From the NCBI GenBank assembly GCA_963728355.1, contig CAVSJQ010000008.1:114401-178400 (forward strand): a stretch of DNA of 64,000 bases, given 5' to 3'. Source of the stretch: Sva-07 sp963728355 (GTDB taxonomy: Bacteria > Actinomycetota > Acidimicrobiia > Acidimicrobiales > Ilumatobacteraceae). The notes beneath the pieces were generated by a model. The model made no database searches and was not told the origin of the DNA. It saw nothing but the letters and a program-made list of their open reading frames with translations. Below are positions 57,701 through 63,817 of the stretch, piece by piece. The number at the start of each line of letters is the position of its first letter. Within the stretch, counting starts at the first letter, position 1. A program made the translations under genes and the position numbers.

Positions 57701-58686
57701 GGGCGGGTGCCGACATCGCGACGGCCGGCGGTGCCACGCAGAACGCGTCCGGTCACGGCTTCGACGAGGTCTACTTCCGGTTCGACCCGGACGGCCCGAA
57801 GATCGTCGTGGTCGAGGTCAAGAACTACGAGGGCCATCACGTGCCGTTCGAGGACTTCACTGCGGTGACGCGTGGCGAGGCGGGCGACCGACTGGGCAAC
57901 AACCTCGACGAGCTGTGGAAGGTGGTGTCGGGGCCGAAGCACCGCATGCCGGAGGGGTTGCGTGGCCTCTCGCCGGAGCGACTCGAGGCGGTCCGGCGAG
58001 CGGTCGCCGATGCGCGCCGGGCGCGCCGCGGGAACGTTCACCCGGTACCGGGGCTCGAGCTCGAGGTCCGGCTGGCCCCCGGCACCATGATCGGCCGGAC
58101 GCCGAACGGCAAGGGCACGCCGACCCTGCAGCGACTCGAGACCGACTTCCCCGGACCGGTGCGCGTGGAGGGTGACGTGCGGAGCCACCCCAATCGGCCC
58201 CCCGGAATCCCGGAGGACCTGATGCGCGATGCCGAGAAGATCGTCGATGCCGGCGTCGACGTGGGAGAGGCGCGCACCACCGTCCTGGACGGGTATCGAC
58301 GGATGGTTCGCGACGGGGTGCTGACGCCGCCCATCCGGCCTGCGCCGGCGGGCGGCGGGCAGTTCGTCGATGCGGCCGGTCGCCACGCTGTGATCGCCCC
58401 GGTGACGATGACATCGGTCGGCCGTCGGATGCCACGCCGGACCGCGGTGTTGAAGCGCCAGGCCGCCGAGCTCGTCGAGCTGGTGACGGAGAGCAGCGAC
58501 TCGCTCCACGTGTACGTGGACGTGTCGGCGCTCGATGAGGCATCGTTGCAGCGGCTGCGCTGGCAGATCTACCGCAAGCTCGCCGCCGCCGGCCGACTCG
58601 ACGCGATTGAACGCATTACCTTCACCACCCACCGCCCCCCACGACTGAGGAGTGCAAGCTATGGATCCGCAACGCCAGTGGGCTGA
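51742..58686 (+). CDS. Giant eCIS effector: annexin-like repeats plus C-terminal nuclease-like domain
   Basis: This is a 2314-residue protein. Residues 1-400 are Ala/Pro/Asp-rich and disordered-looking. Residues about 640-1255 are helical; annexin-like units are clear at about 823-886 ('AVDQWGTDEDAVYAALGGL'), 895-960 ('AIDGMGTDEATIWRVLRNKS') and 1198-1253 ('AIDGVGTDLDHLKATLGRMS'), with weaker copies between. Residues 1359-1535 hold hydrophobic and Gly-rich segments ('MIGAIVAAVVVTIVLEVG', 'NLAMGIGMGAGMGTLMSGGL'). Near the C-terminus, Asp2008 in 'GHGFDEVYF' and Glu2025-x-Lys2027 in 'VVVEVKNYEG' fit a PD-(D/E)XK nuclease core. By position it is the likely cargo. The end overlaps the next gene by 26 nt. 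Annexin and nuclease calls are from motifs only. Confidence 0.85.
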   Translation: MMPVEPASSVRDAAGRPAPCRDGPVDRQRATDPVTANSVAATLATEPAGQRPAATWLADWWATRRGAPPLVDRSAFGIDFLDRRVTPGIDDSDELGDAIPTDAALAETEAAEPDSAEVDAVSGADAPAGGLPEVADGTGATIGGDEPDPAADAEMQVEPDRDAAASAEAEGGEPTVDAAASAADPVGQDGAEGEPADGAAGLATWRARVQAARQATLRAPARPPATQRIRPISAAGTSVAGREARRRADAPAAARQHVPPSPETGPGLPPPPPLPVPAAETAVTNASGKQLPDQSMPETKNYTHTRDDGSTQVFRPLIGARLPAGSGVRLAPAPPAPAGGTAEGTDAVARVQAAGNDVNARDGAPGLVLSTEPARGPAATGQPPMARADVARVLGRLKASVGEDASKVVTERRRGLYPRTALQQVYPELGAATLVPEVTTRMTTAIDTIASAAGIEAAAVNAAATEAQQQVATGQQSDDAAIAQAGTDTTDSVQHEGEQSSAAIVGAREAADDAVDARADAAEGGASPEAIRAHRDRLMARVNRRLAPEDVRYEREGADRLRALRLLEVGYTGGYQLLARQVTAATAPPPDPAARTTSPPNAAATATPPSATPPARSNRPASPVEQWAIDRVREVRTAFAEFRTAITTATTQHRDGITAARTTARDALWAWADREIGERSSWWERLWDMFSTWRTDAKDATDAWEEARNAELFTDMQGDLAFVNDLVSGARSQQEMEAIGAMGGLSDAQRAITAAYFSGDRRDPLAAVAAGMRVRIAENVRERVDGELRRELMAKPPSEWPSVARVAEAESSGVSIAARGRQFHKAVDQWGTDEDAVYAALGGLTELQRHALDLYYRAEHGSSIDAELRDELSSSELDRAQDLMRGDQLAADAATLHTAIDGMGTDEATIWRVLRNKSPEERAEIERIYRERYNESLQSALEGDLSGLELKRGEALLAGQVRRADAIGLEHAQTATWYGGAEAGAIQEIYATNRTEIEQEAAEQGWTSERMNQAIVARNGEIEQAHNAEFANGENAGSLRDSFRRHLSGPELDLALGLADNDMTRADAARLEIERRSFITSDSTVNGILESQYTRAQTEVRRDLEHDLANRRDLAAVRGEQWDERSQRAAMERRVDDLAQERSRGYMEALEQRFDSTYSRFGTGGLQLMIAFNVSGNDQDRARQLLSQGGRLTHEQEIQYAIDGVGTDLDHLKATLGRMSNEEIAALSPAMRRRILSEVSGRDRFDIEELLRGEPTTPQERLARARRQLNYESNSYALGNLFSGDELGALQRDVARLEAEVDEYDELERRRQAAATAGEWTPEDQERADYLEWSTSQGTLEVDSAVSEHRRSVDHLADTAAMIGAIVAAVVVTIVLEVGTVGGATPGVAAAWAAFAAASTTIVTKAALKGQAYSEEELLVDVATGVVDVVAAVATAGMGNALLRVAKGVPAGRLATMAASSSMSKRMIARGVAEATEGFVSSLPSAVVGTMVDEKTWRSGDPATNLAMGIGMGAGMGTLMSGGLGALGGIAKPKGGVDVPRLGPDGIADPAAVARSLDEGVPPSVAPDPSVRAAQWDAHRARHPGAKYDDFLADLDAGRIRPEPDAPQRFAQRVGDELTAGLPPGQRAVVADVPVEVVSDADFRRLTRSSSGQAVTIIDHGRPRILLREGADLHVLREEGLHVAQLLDRRFERHARLLDEANLRRWDDLPLNTRIEMYRAKLDLEIDANRSLLRGLDEQLDAMPPGAARDAIADQAASARRNLRNLVDRSTELASFGPLDRFRARLGRGPLADRLAQPPRLFSKQKPKVTVDPGAAAATAVDDEAPGAPKAPDVDAPATAPTAHHAAPATPAPETPVPVGKPPNVGGNSGTVRPSDAALEAAKADPKQAHALDPGLHRSPQMDTDGAVVEQIGPEWVEGGRLPPRVEGDRYRLIRVTTEQDGITTVRYFQETVSRKTKTWRLRGSQSNRAGLIAEEASLALTQRRIRAGADIATAGGATQNASGHGFDEVYFRFDPDGPKIVVVEVKNYEGHHVPFEDFTAVTRGEAGDRLGNNLDELWKVVSGPKHRMPEGLRGLSPERLEAVRRAVADARRARRGNVHPVPGLELEVRLAPGTMIGRTPNGKGTPTLQRLETDFPGPVRVEGDVRSHPNRPPGIPEDLMRDAEKIVDAGVDVGEARTTVLDGYRRMVRDGVLTPPIRPAPAGGGQFVDAAGRHAVIAPVTMTSVGRRMPRRTAVLKRQAAELVELVTESSDSLHVYVDVSALDEASLQRLRWQIYRKLAAAGRLDAIERITFTTHRPPRLRSASYGSATPVG

Positions 58687-59380
58687 CCTGCTGGCCGGCG
58701 ACGACGAGTGGGATTGGGCGGCGACGACGCTCGACTGGCTCGAACGTGAGGAGCCCGAACCCGACCCCGGCGCGCTCGCCGGCGTCGTCGAGTCGGTGGC
58801 CGTGGCCCTGGTCGTCGCGCCCGATGACGCTGACCGAACGACCTTGCTCGATCCGCTCGAGCGCCTGCACCGCGCCTCGCTGACCACCGCACCGACCGGC
58901 GCCTATGACGTCATCGCGCTCGGGGCCGTCGCCGTCGTGCTCGAGGTGAGCGGCAGGGAGGTCGACCCTCCGGCTGTCGTTGGCGGGCCGCTGCGTGATC
59001 TCGTCGCGTCGGGCCGGTACGACGACGATGACGTCACGTCGCTCGCGTTGTTGGCGGCCGCGTGCGGGTTCGACGACCTGGTGCAGCAGCTCGCCGGCTC
59101 GAACGACACCTTCGTACCGGACGAGCTCTTCGGTCCTGATGCGCAGGGGTTCGCACGCGCGGTCGTCGCCGGCGCCGACCACGAGGCCACCGGCGTCGAC
59201 ATCGCACCGGCGTGGACCTCGTATGTCGCGTACTTCCCGGCCCAGCTCGACACCGGATGGTGGTCGTGGTGCGATCTCGTGTTCGGGGCTCGTGGCGTGT
59301 ACGTCCGGCTCAACGGACAGCCACCGAGTGAGGCGCTCGACGAGCTCCGTGGCTTCGTGCGAGCGATCGCGGCCGGTTGA
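58661..59380 (+). CDS. Small acidic protein after the effector, possible immunity protein
   Basis: This is a 239-residue, very acidic protein beginning 'MDPQRQWADLLAGDDEWDWA' with 'AWTSYVAYFPAQLDTGWWSW' towards the end. No family is recognised. ATG 58661 is preceded by GAGGAG with 8-nt spacing and lies inside the 3' end of the effector gene. A small acidic protein right after a nuclease-like toxin is the usual place for an immunity protein. That role is inferred from position and charge only. Confidence 0.6.
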   Translation: MDPQRQWADLLAGDDEWDWAATTLDWLEREEPEPDPGALAGVVESVAVALVVAPDDADRTTLLDPLERLHRASLTTAPTGAYDVIALGAVAVVLEVSGREVDPPAVVGGPLRDLVASGRYDDDDVTSLALLAAACGFDDLVQQLAGSNDTFVPDELFGPDAQGFARAVVAGADHEATGVDIAPAWTSYVAYFPAQLDTGWWSWCDLVFGARGVYVRLNGQPPSEALDELRGFVRAIAAG

Positions 59381-59381
59381 C

Positions 59382-60707
59382 ATGCCACGGTTCGTGCTGC
59401 ACCCCGACGTCGGCTTCGAAGACGTCGCCGCCGCCCACGCCGGCTGGACGGGAGGTGCGCTCGATCGGGGGCCGTGGTTGGCGGGCGAACCCGTCGCCGC
59501 GAGCTGGTCGAGAGGATCGCGACGCGTCGACCTGAGTACCAATCCGGTCATCGGCCTGCGGGTGCTCGACGTCACGGACGGCCCGCCCGACGGACTCCGG
59601 TTGATGACCTCGGACGAGGCCGTGCGACTCGCCGACGAACCCGACACCGCCCGCGCCATGCTCGGCGCGACCGCTCTCGGCCTGCTCGGCGACACGACGC
59701 GACTCGCCGACCTCGACCGTCTGAAGGACGATCCACGCGGCCCGGTCGCTGCAGCGGCCGAGCTCGCCCGCGCCCGGCTCGTCGGCGCGGCACTCCGTGC
59801 CGGGATGGGGCGGCTCGCGGCCGACGCGCAGTCGGTCGGTGCGCCGGCGGCGCTGTTCCTGCGGCTGCCGCCGCGGTTGCGGCGCCAGGTCGTGCGCGAG
59901 CTGGCGGCCGACCTCGACGTCTCGGACGAGTCATTGCACGAGGTCGTGATCCGTGCGCTCGGCGACGACGACGCCGAGGTCCGCTGGACGGCCGTGCTCG
60001 CCGCCGGTCGACGCGGGCTGACCGAGTGCGTCGGCGAGATCGCGCGCTGCGACATCGGCGACGGATGGGAAGCAGCCGACCGCCGGGTCCTGGCCGCGCT
60101 GCGAGATGCGATCGGCTGGCGCCTCACCGGCAGCGACGACCCGCGCGCCCGACACCTGATCGACTGCGTTCACGGCCGGGCGCCACTCGTCGACCGAGCC
60201 GCGCTGGTGTCCGTCGCACTCCTCCGACCGCTGCCTGCCGTGGTCGAGCCGACGCTCGACGTCGACGGGAACGCCGTGGTCGGCGCGGTCCCGCACGTGC
60301 TCGGCGATCCCGACGTCGCCGGCCTGCCGCTGCGGACCGTGGTGCCGGCCCCGTTCCGCGTCGCCGCCTACCCCAGCGGGCCCGTCGAAGCCGGGGATGT
60401 CGCCGATCTGCTCGCGTCGCTCGGCGACGACGGGACGCCGTACCGGCTCCCCACGCTGCGCGAGCTCGAGATGGCGGCCCGCGGACCCGACGGTCGACGG
60501 TTCCCGTGGGGCAACCTGCGGACCGAGCGTGCGCGATGGCCGGCGTCGCCCTGGGGTCTCGTCGACGCGCTGCGGGCGCCGGAGTGGGCGTTCGCCGACG
60601 ACGGAGATCTGGTCGCACTGGGTGGGAGGTCGGCGAGCTGTGCCGGACCGTGCGACAGCGCCGCGGCGACAGCGTTGCTCCGCCCGGTACGCTCGCTCGC
60701 GGAGTGA
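59382..60707 (+). CDS. HEAT-repeat/SUMF1-like protein at the end of the eCIS operon
   Basis: This is a 441-residue protein. Residues about 70-230 form Ala/Leu-rich helical pairs of HEAT type ('VVIRALGDDDAEVRWTAVLA', 'ARAMLGATALGLLGDTTRLA'). The C-terminal part (about 320-441) resembles the formylglycine-generating-enzyme/SUMF1 fold: 'YRLPTLRELEMAARGPDGRR', 'FPWGN', 'SPWGLVDALRAPEWAF'. It looks shortened compared with full SUMF1/EgtB enzymes, and no catalytic Cys pair is evident, so a binding rather than a catalytic role is likely. It starts one base after the previous stop codon. Confidence 0.65.
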   Translation: MPRFVLHPDVGFEDVAAAHAGWTGGALDRGPWLAGEPVAASWSRGSRRVDLSTNPVIGLRVLDVTDGPPDGLRLMTSDEAVRLADEPDTARAMLGATALGLLGDTTRLADLDRLKDDPRGPVAAAAELARARLVGAALRAGMGRLAADAQSVGAPAALFLRLPPRLRRQVVRELAADLDVSDESLHEVVIRALGDDDAEVRWTAVLAAGRRGLTECVGEIARCDIGDGWEAADRRVLAALRDAIGWRLTGSDDPRARHLIDCVHGRAPLVDRAALVSVALLRPLPAVVEPTLDVDGNAVVGAVPHVLGDPDVAGLPLRTVVPAPFRVAAYPSGPVEAGDVADLLASLGDDGTPYRLPTLRELEMAARGPDGRRFPWGNLRTERARWPASPWGLVDALRAPEWAFADDGDLVALGGRSASCAGPCDSAAATALLRPVRSLAE

Positions 60708-61145
60708 CGCCCTGGCTACGAGCGGTCGAATCGAACGCCCGTCTGGGTCTGCAGCGATGCCAGCGACATGGGATGACGATGGCCGCGAACCGTCGCGCGA
60801 CACGAGAAGTGGCCCCCTCACCGACCCCGGGGCATTCGCCGCTGTCCGCACGAGTTCGAAGCGTCGGTCCGTGAAGCAGTCACGACAATCACCGAGGCGC
60901 CCACTTCACTCGCGGACACTCGTACCTGGAATGCGAAGGGCACGGATGAGGCGTTCTCGCTCCGCAGGTCGGGCTGGTCGAAGGGAGTGAGGGTGGCACG
61001 CGAACCGCGCAACGCCGAAGCGCGAGTGTGGACAGCCGGGCCCCGGCGCTGCCGTTCACGCAATCCCAGGAGATGGCAGCAAGCGGCCAACGGTTGCTCG
61101 CTGCCTCGGGGACGAGCGCGTGCCCCGACCCTTCCGGTTTGCTGG
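60708..61145. other. 438-bp gap holding ORF-like remnants only
   Basis: No intact gene is present. A plus-strand stretch near 60850-61000 reads like protein ('EASVREAVTTITEAPTSLAD', then 'TDEAFSLRRSGWSKGVRVAR') but has no start and changes frame. It probably marks an old gene or an insertion scar at the island edge. Confidence 0.45.
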
Positions 61146-63017
61146 TCACGTCGAATGGGGGAACACTCGAACTACCGAGCCTGGGATCACGCCGAACTGT
61201 TCCAGGGTGAGATCGCCAATCCCGTCGAGGTCCCAGTGCTTCCACCCGGCGCAAGGAGCCGGTTCGATGTCGACGCACCATTTGCGACCCGGGCGCCCCT
61301 TCTTGAGAGGGAGTACGCGCCGCACGTGCTCGGCGAGGCAGCTCCCCGGAAGAGCGCTGGTGGGGACAGCGACCACCTCGTCGGCGTCGATCGGTGCCTC
61401 GATCCAAAAGTCGACTGCCAAGTCCTCGAGTGTCGATGACACGGGGATCCGTCCACCATCAAGCGCCGCAAGAATGGCGGCGTCGCCGGCGTGGCCGGGC
61501 TGGAGGAGGAGTGTGACCCGCTTAATGCGGCTGTTCGGGTTCGCGTCGACCCAACGTTGGAATCCCTTGAGCATCTGAGTGAACGCGGATGCGGCGGGAA
61601 ACGTTCGAAGCGACCCAGTCGCTAAAGGTTCGATCGTGGCGGTGATTTCGTCGCCGTCTTCTCCGGCCGTTGACACCGCATCGAGAGCCGCCATCAACGC
61701 GATGGGGATAATCCGCAAGTCGCGCCAGTATGTCGGATTGTCGGCCTCGTGGTGAGTGGGTCGAGTGGACAGTGGTCGCAGGCGGTCATTTGGCCGAATT
61801 CGAGCGTACACGCCCAGTCGATTTCGCCCATCGTTGATCCATACGGGGAGGGGTTTGGTGTTGCGCTTCGTCCAGCCCAGCTTCGTGATGGAGCGTTCAC
61901 CCAAGATCTCGCCGGCCCGCCGGCCGGCTGACGGAGCATCTCTCCGGCCACCAATGCTAAACACTTGAACCTCCCCAACTTCGGGCTCCTTGGTGAAGTA
62001 GCGCCGTTCGATCCTCAGTTCCGGACCTACGGCTCGCGTGAGTGTCCAAGCGGTCGTCCGCCCCGAATCGAGCTTCTTCGTGCCGGTCAGGTCTGCGATT
62101 CGTCGAGATAGCTGTGCGAGGAATGGGGCGATCTCGGTGTGGTCGCTCAAGAAGATGGGTTGGACGCCGTGCGTCCGCCAGAGGGCACGGCGGGCCGCAG
62201 ACCTACTCGAGTCACCATCGGAGTAAACCGCAAAGCTTGGGAACCGCGACGGGCCGTGAAGTTCGCCGATTTCGGCGATCAGATCGAGGAGATACCCCTC
62301 CAGGCCAGAGCCGAGAAAGAGTAGGCTTCGGCTGCGGACTAGCTCGGCGAAGGCTCGGCGGAAGTGCGGCGAGGAATGGGTAACCCGTTGATACTCGGCG
62401 TGGCCGATCACGATCTCGTCGGACAGCAGTTCGCGATCGCTTGCGAGCGGGAGGTAGTCCCTGTTATGGCCTATGTCGAGCTCCACAGACACCCGTCTTG
62501 GTCCGACGAATGTTGTCGATGGGGTGTGAACGAAACCCTGTATTGCCCACACGATCGGTTGGTCGGCTACGGTCAGCGACCGCAGGACTCGACGGCAATG
62601 CTGAGGTGACCGCCCGAGTACCAGTCGTCCGTACCCATCGTCGCCGTCCGCCAACCGGCACGCCGCCAGGTGCATGGCCTCATAGTTCGTCGTGACGACG
62701 AGTGGCCAGCGGATTGCGGCGAGTCGCAATGCTTTCGAGGGAACCTTAACGCTGTGGCCCGGACGCGACTGAAGCGCCGCCTCCACGGCGCTGGCAAGGC
62801 GACCTTCGGCGCGCAGGACCGGCGACGAAGCAGCGCCGCGACTGATTGGGTCGCCGTCGACAGCGATTACGCCCGCAGCTTTGGCGAGCCGGCCGACGAA
62901 ATCGGTCCAGTTCGCGAACGCGGGAATGCTCATTCCCGACCCGACGAACGGAACCAGGTTCCCTGCCAGATGGTGACGTGCCAACGACTCGATCATGTTG
63001 TCGTTCGTTCGTGTCAT
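61146..63017 (-). CDS. SIR2-domain protein, likely anti-phage NADase
   Basis: This is a 623-residue protein. The N-terminal about 270 residues form a SIR2-like (SIR2_2) domain with 'AGNLVPFVGSGMSIPAFANW', 'WPLVVTTNYEAMH' near residue 110 and 'SLLFLGSGLEGYLLDLIAEI'. The remaining about 350 residues have no recognised family and may sense the trigger or form the oligomer. SIR2-domain proteins of this size act in prokaryotic defence (Thoeris, Avs/DSR-like systems) by draining NAD. ATG 63017 has GGGGGATGAG directly upstream. Codons are less GC-biased than in the neighbours, pointing to recent transfer. No partner gene is seen. Confidence 0.75.
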   Translation of the reverse strand: MTRTNDNMIESLARHHLAGNLVPFVGSGMSIPAFANWTDFVGRLAKAAGVIAVDGDPISRGAASSPVLRAEGRLASAVEAALQSRPGHSVKVPSKALRLAAIRWPLVVTTNYEAMHLAACRLADGDDGYGRLVLGRSPQHCRRVLRSLTVADQPIVWAIQGFVHTPSTTFVGPRRVSVELDIGHNRDYLPLASDRELLSDEIVIGHAEYQRVTHSSPHFRRAFAELVRSRSLLFLGSGLEGYLLDLIAEIGELHGPSRFPSFAVYSDGDSSRSAARRALWRTHGVQPIFLSDHTEIAPFLAQLSRRIADLTGTKKLDSGRTTAWTLTRAVGPELRIERRYFTKEPEVGEVQVFSIGGRRDAPSAGRRAGEILGERSITKLGWTKRNTKPLPVWINDGRNRLGVYARIRPNDRLRPLSTRPTHHEADNPTYWRDLRIIPIALMAALDAVSTAGEDGDEITATIEPLATGSLRTFPAASAFTQMLKGFQRWVDANPNSRIKRVTLLLQPGHAGDAAILAALDGGRIPVSSTLEDLAVDFWIEAPIDADEVVAVPTSALPGSCLAEHVRRVLPLKKGRPGRKWCVDIEPAPCAGWKHWDLDGIGDLTLEQFGVIPGSVVRVFPHST

Positions 63018-63134
63018 CTCATCCCCCTGACCGGCGTCCTGACCAAGCAACCGCACGGCTCCAGGCTGTCAAGCGATGATCCGATGCATACCTGAGAGCC
63101 TCGGGTGCGCTGTCGGCAGAATAGCCGGCGCTTC

Positions 63135-63600
63135 GAATTGGGGAGTGGGTTCCCGGGTTGAGGAGTGACCAGTTGGGGCGGCCGGCGTAGAGCAGGGGTC
63201 GGGTGCGGTCGTTGATCCAGTTCGTTCTTCCGTGTGCGACGCTTGACGAGCTTGTCGATCGCTTCGGTCGGTGCGTTCGTGTGCCGGCACCGGTGCCAGG
63301 CGGCGATCTGGTGCTGCCAGCGCACGATTGTGCGGCCGAGACACTGGACGTCGGGTGGGCAGGTGTCGTCTTGGAGATCGACGCCGAGCAGCGCGGCGAA
63401 CACCGCTGCGGTGTCGGGGTCGTCGATGGTATCGATCGACCGCAGGACCTCCTTGGCGTGCAGGCGATGCGGACCACGCCCTTGGGGCCGCTGGCACGAC
63501 CAGTCCTTGGAGTCGGTCGTCACGCTCGAGTGAGAGTCGTTCGTCTGCGATCGTCAGCAGTCGCCGCGCGATACGGTGGGTCGTCTTTGCCGCCCCGATA
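63135..63600 (-). pseudogene. ISL3-family transposase, C-terminal remnant with frameshifts
   Basis: Across three minus-strand frames the order of the ISL3 transposase C-terminus is preserved: 'ARRLLTIADERLSLERDDRL', 'LHAKEVLRSIDTIDDPDTAA', 'LGRTIVRWQHQIAAWHRCRH', 'TNAPTEAIDKLVKR' and finally 'RPLLYAGRPNWSLL'. At least two frame changes and an N-terminal truncation make it inactive. Only about 150 of the usual about 400 or more residues remain. Confidence 0.75.
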
Positions 63601-63814
63601 CCCCCTCGCGCATCGCGACCGCGACATCAACCGTCGCGACGGTCGCCTCCAACGGCAGATCAGCCAGCTCCCCGGCCGCTTCCGGTGTCTTGACCTGCAC
63701 GACAGGTACCTTCTTCTCTTCGGTAATCCCTCTCCTCTCGGATCTCTTGAGGTCTCCCGAACCATGCCAGCACGGCACGGCCGGGGAGGGATCACCACCT
63801 CGAGGGATCACCAC
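63600..63814 (-). pseudogene. IS256-family transposase, N-terminal fragment
   Basis: The minus-strand frame from 63814 (or GTG near 63698, behind AGAAGG) reads 'VQVKTPEAAGELADLPLEAT' and then 'VATVDVAVAMREGV', the start of actinobacterial IS256/mutator transposases, which usually continues 'LALAV...'. It breaks off after MREGV and runs into the ISL3 remnant, so one element probably inserted into or recombined with the other. Confidence 0.55.
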
Positions 63815-63817
63815 CTC
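63786..63817. repeat. 16-bp exact tandem duplication
   Basis: gagggatcaccacctc occurs at 63786-63801 and again directly at 63802-63817, in the leader of the IS256-like fragment. It is a slippage product. Confidence 0.85.

Noticed and set aside
51355..58887. A 2510-codon open frame on the minus strand opposite the giant cargo gene
   Set aside because: It is a GC-rich antisense shadow: its protein has Arg/His/Val-rich low-complexity text, no domain, and it crosses three plus-strand genes whose frames have proper domains and couplings.
60889..61407. Minus-strand 172-codon frame across the end of the SIR2 gene
   Set aside because: It is Arg/Ser/Pro-rich and overlaps the coding 3' end of the SIR2 gene in a different frame.
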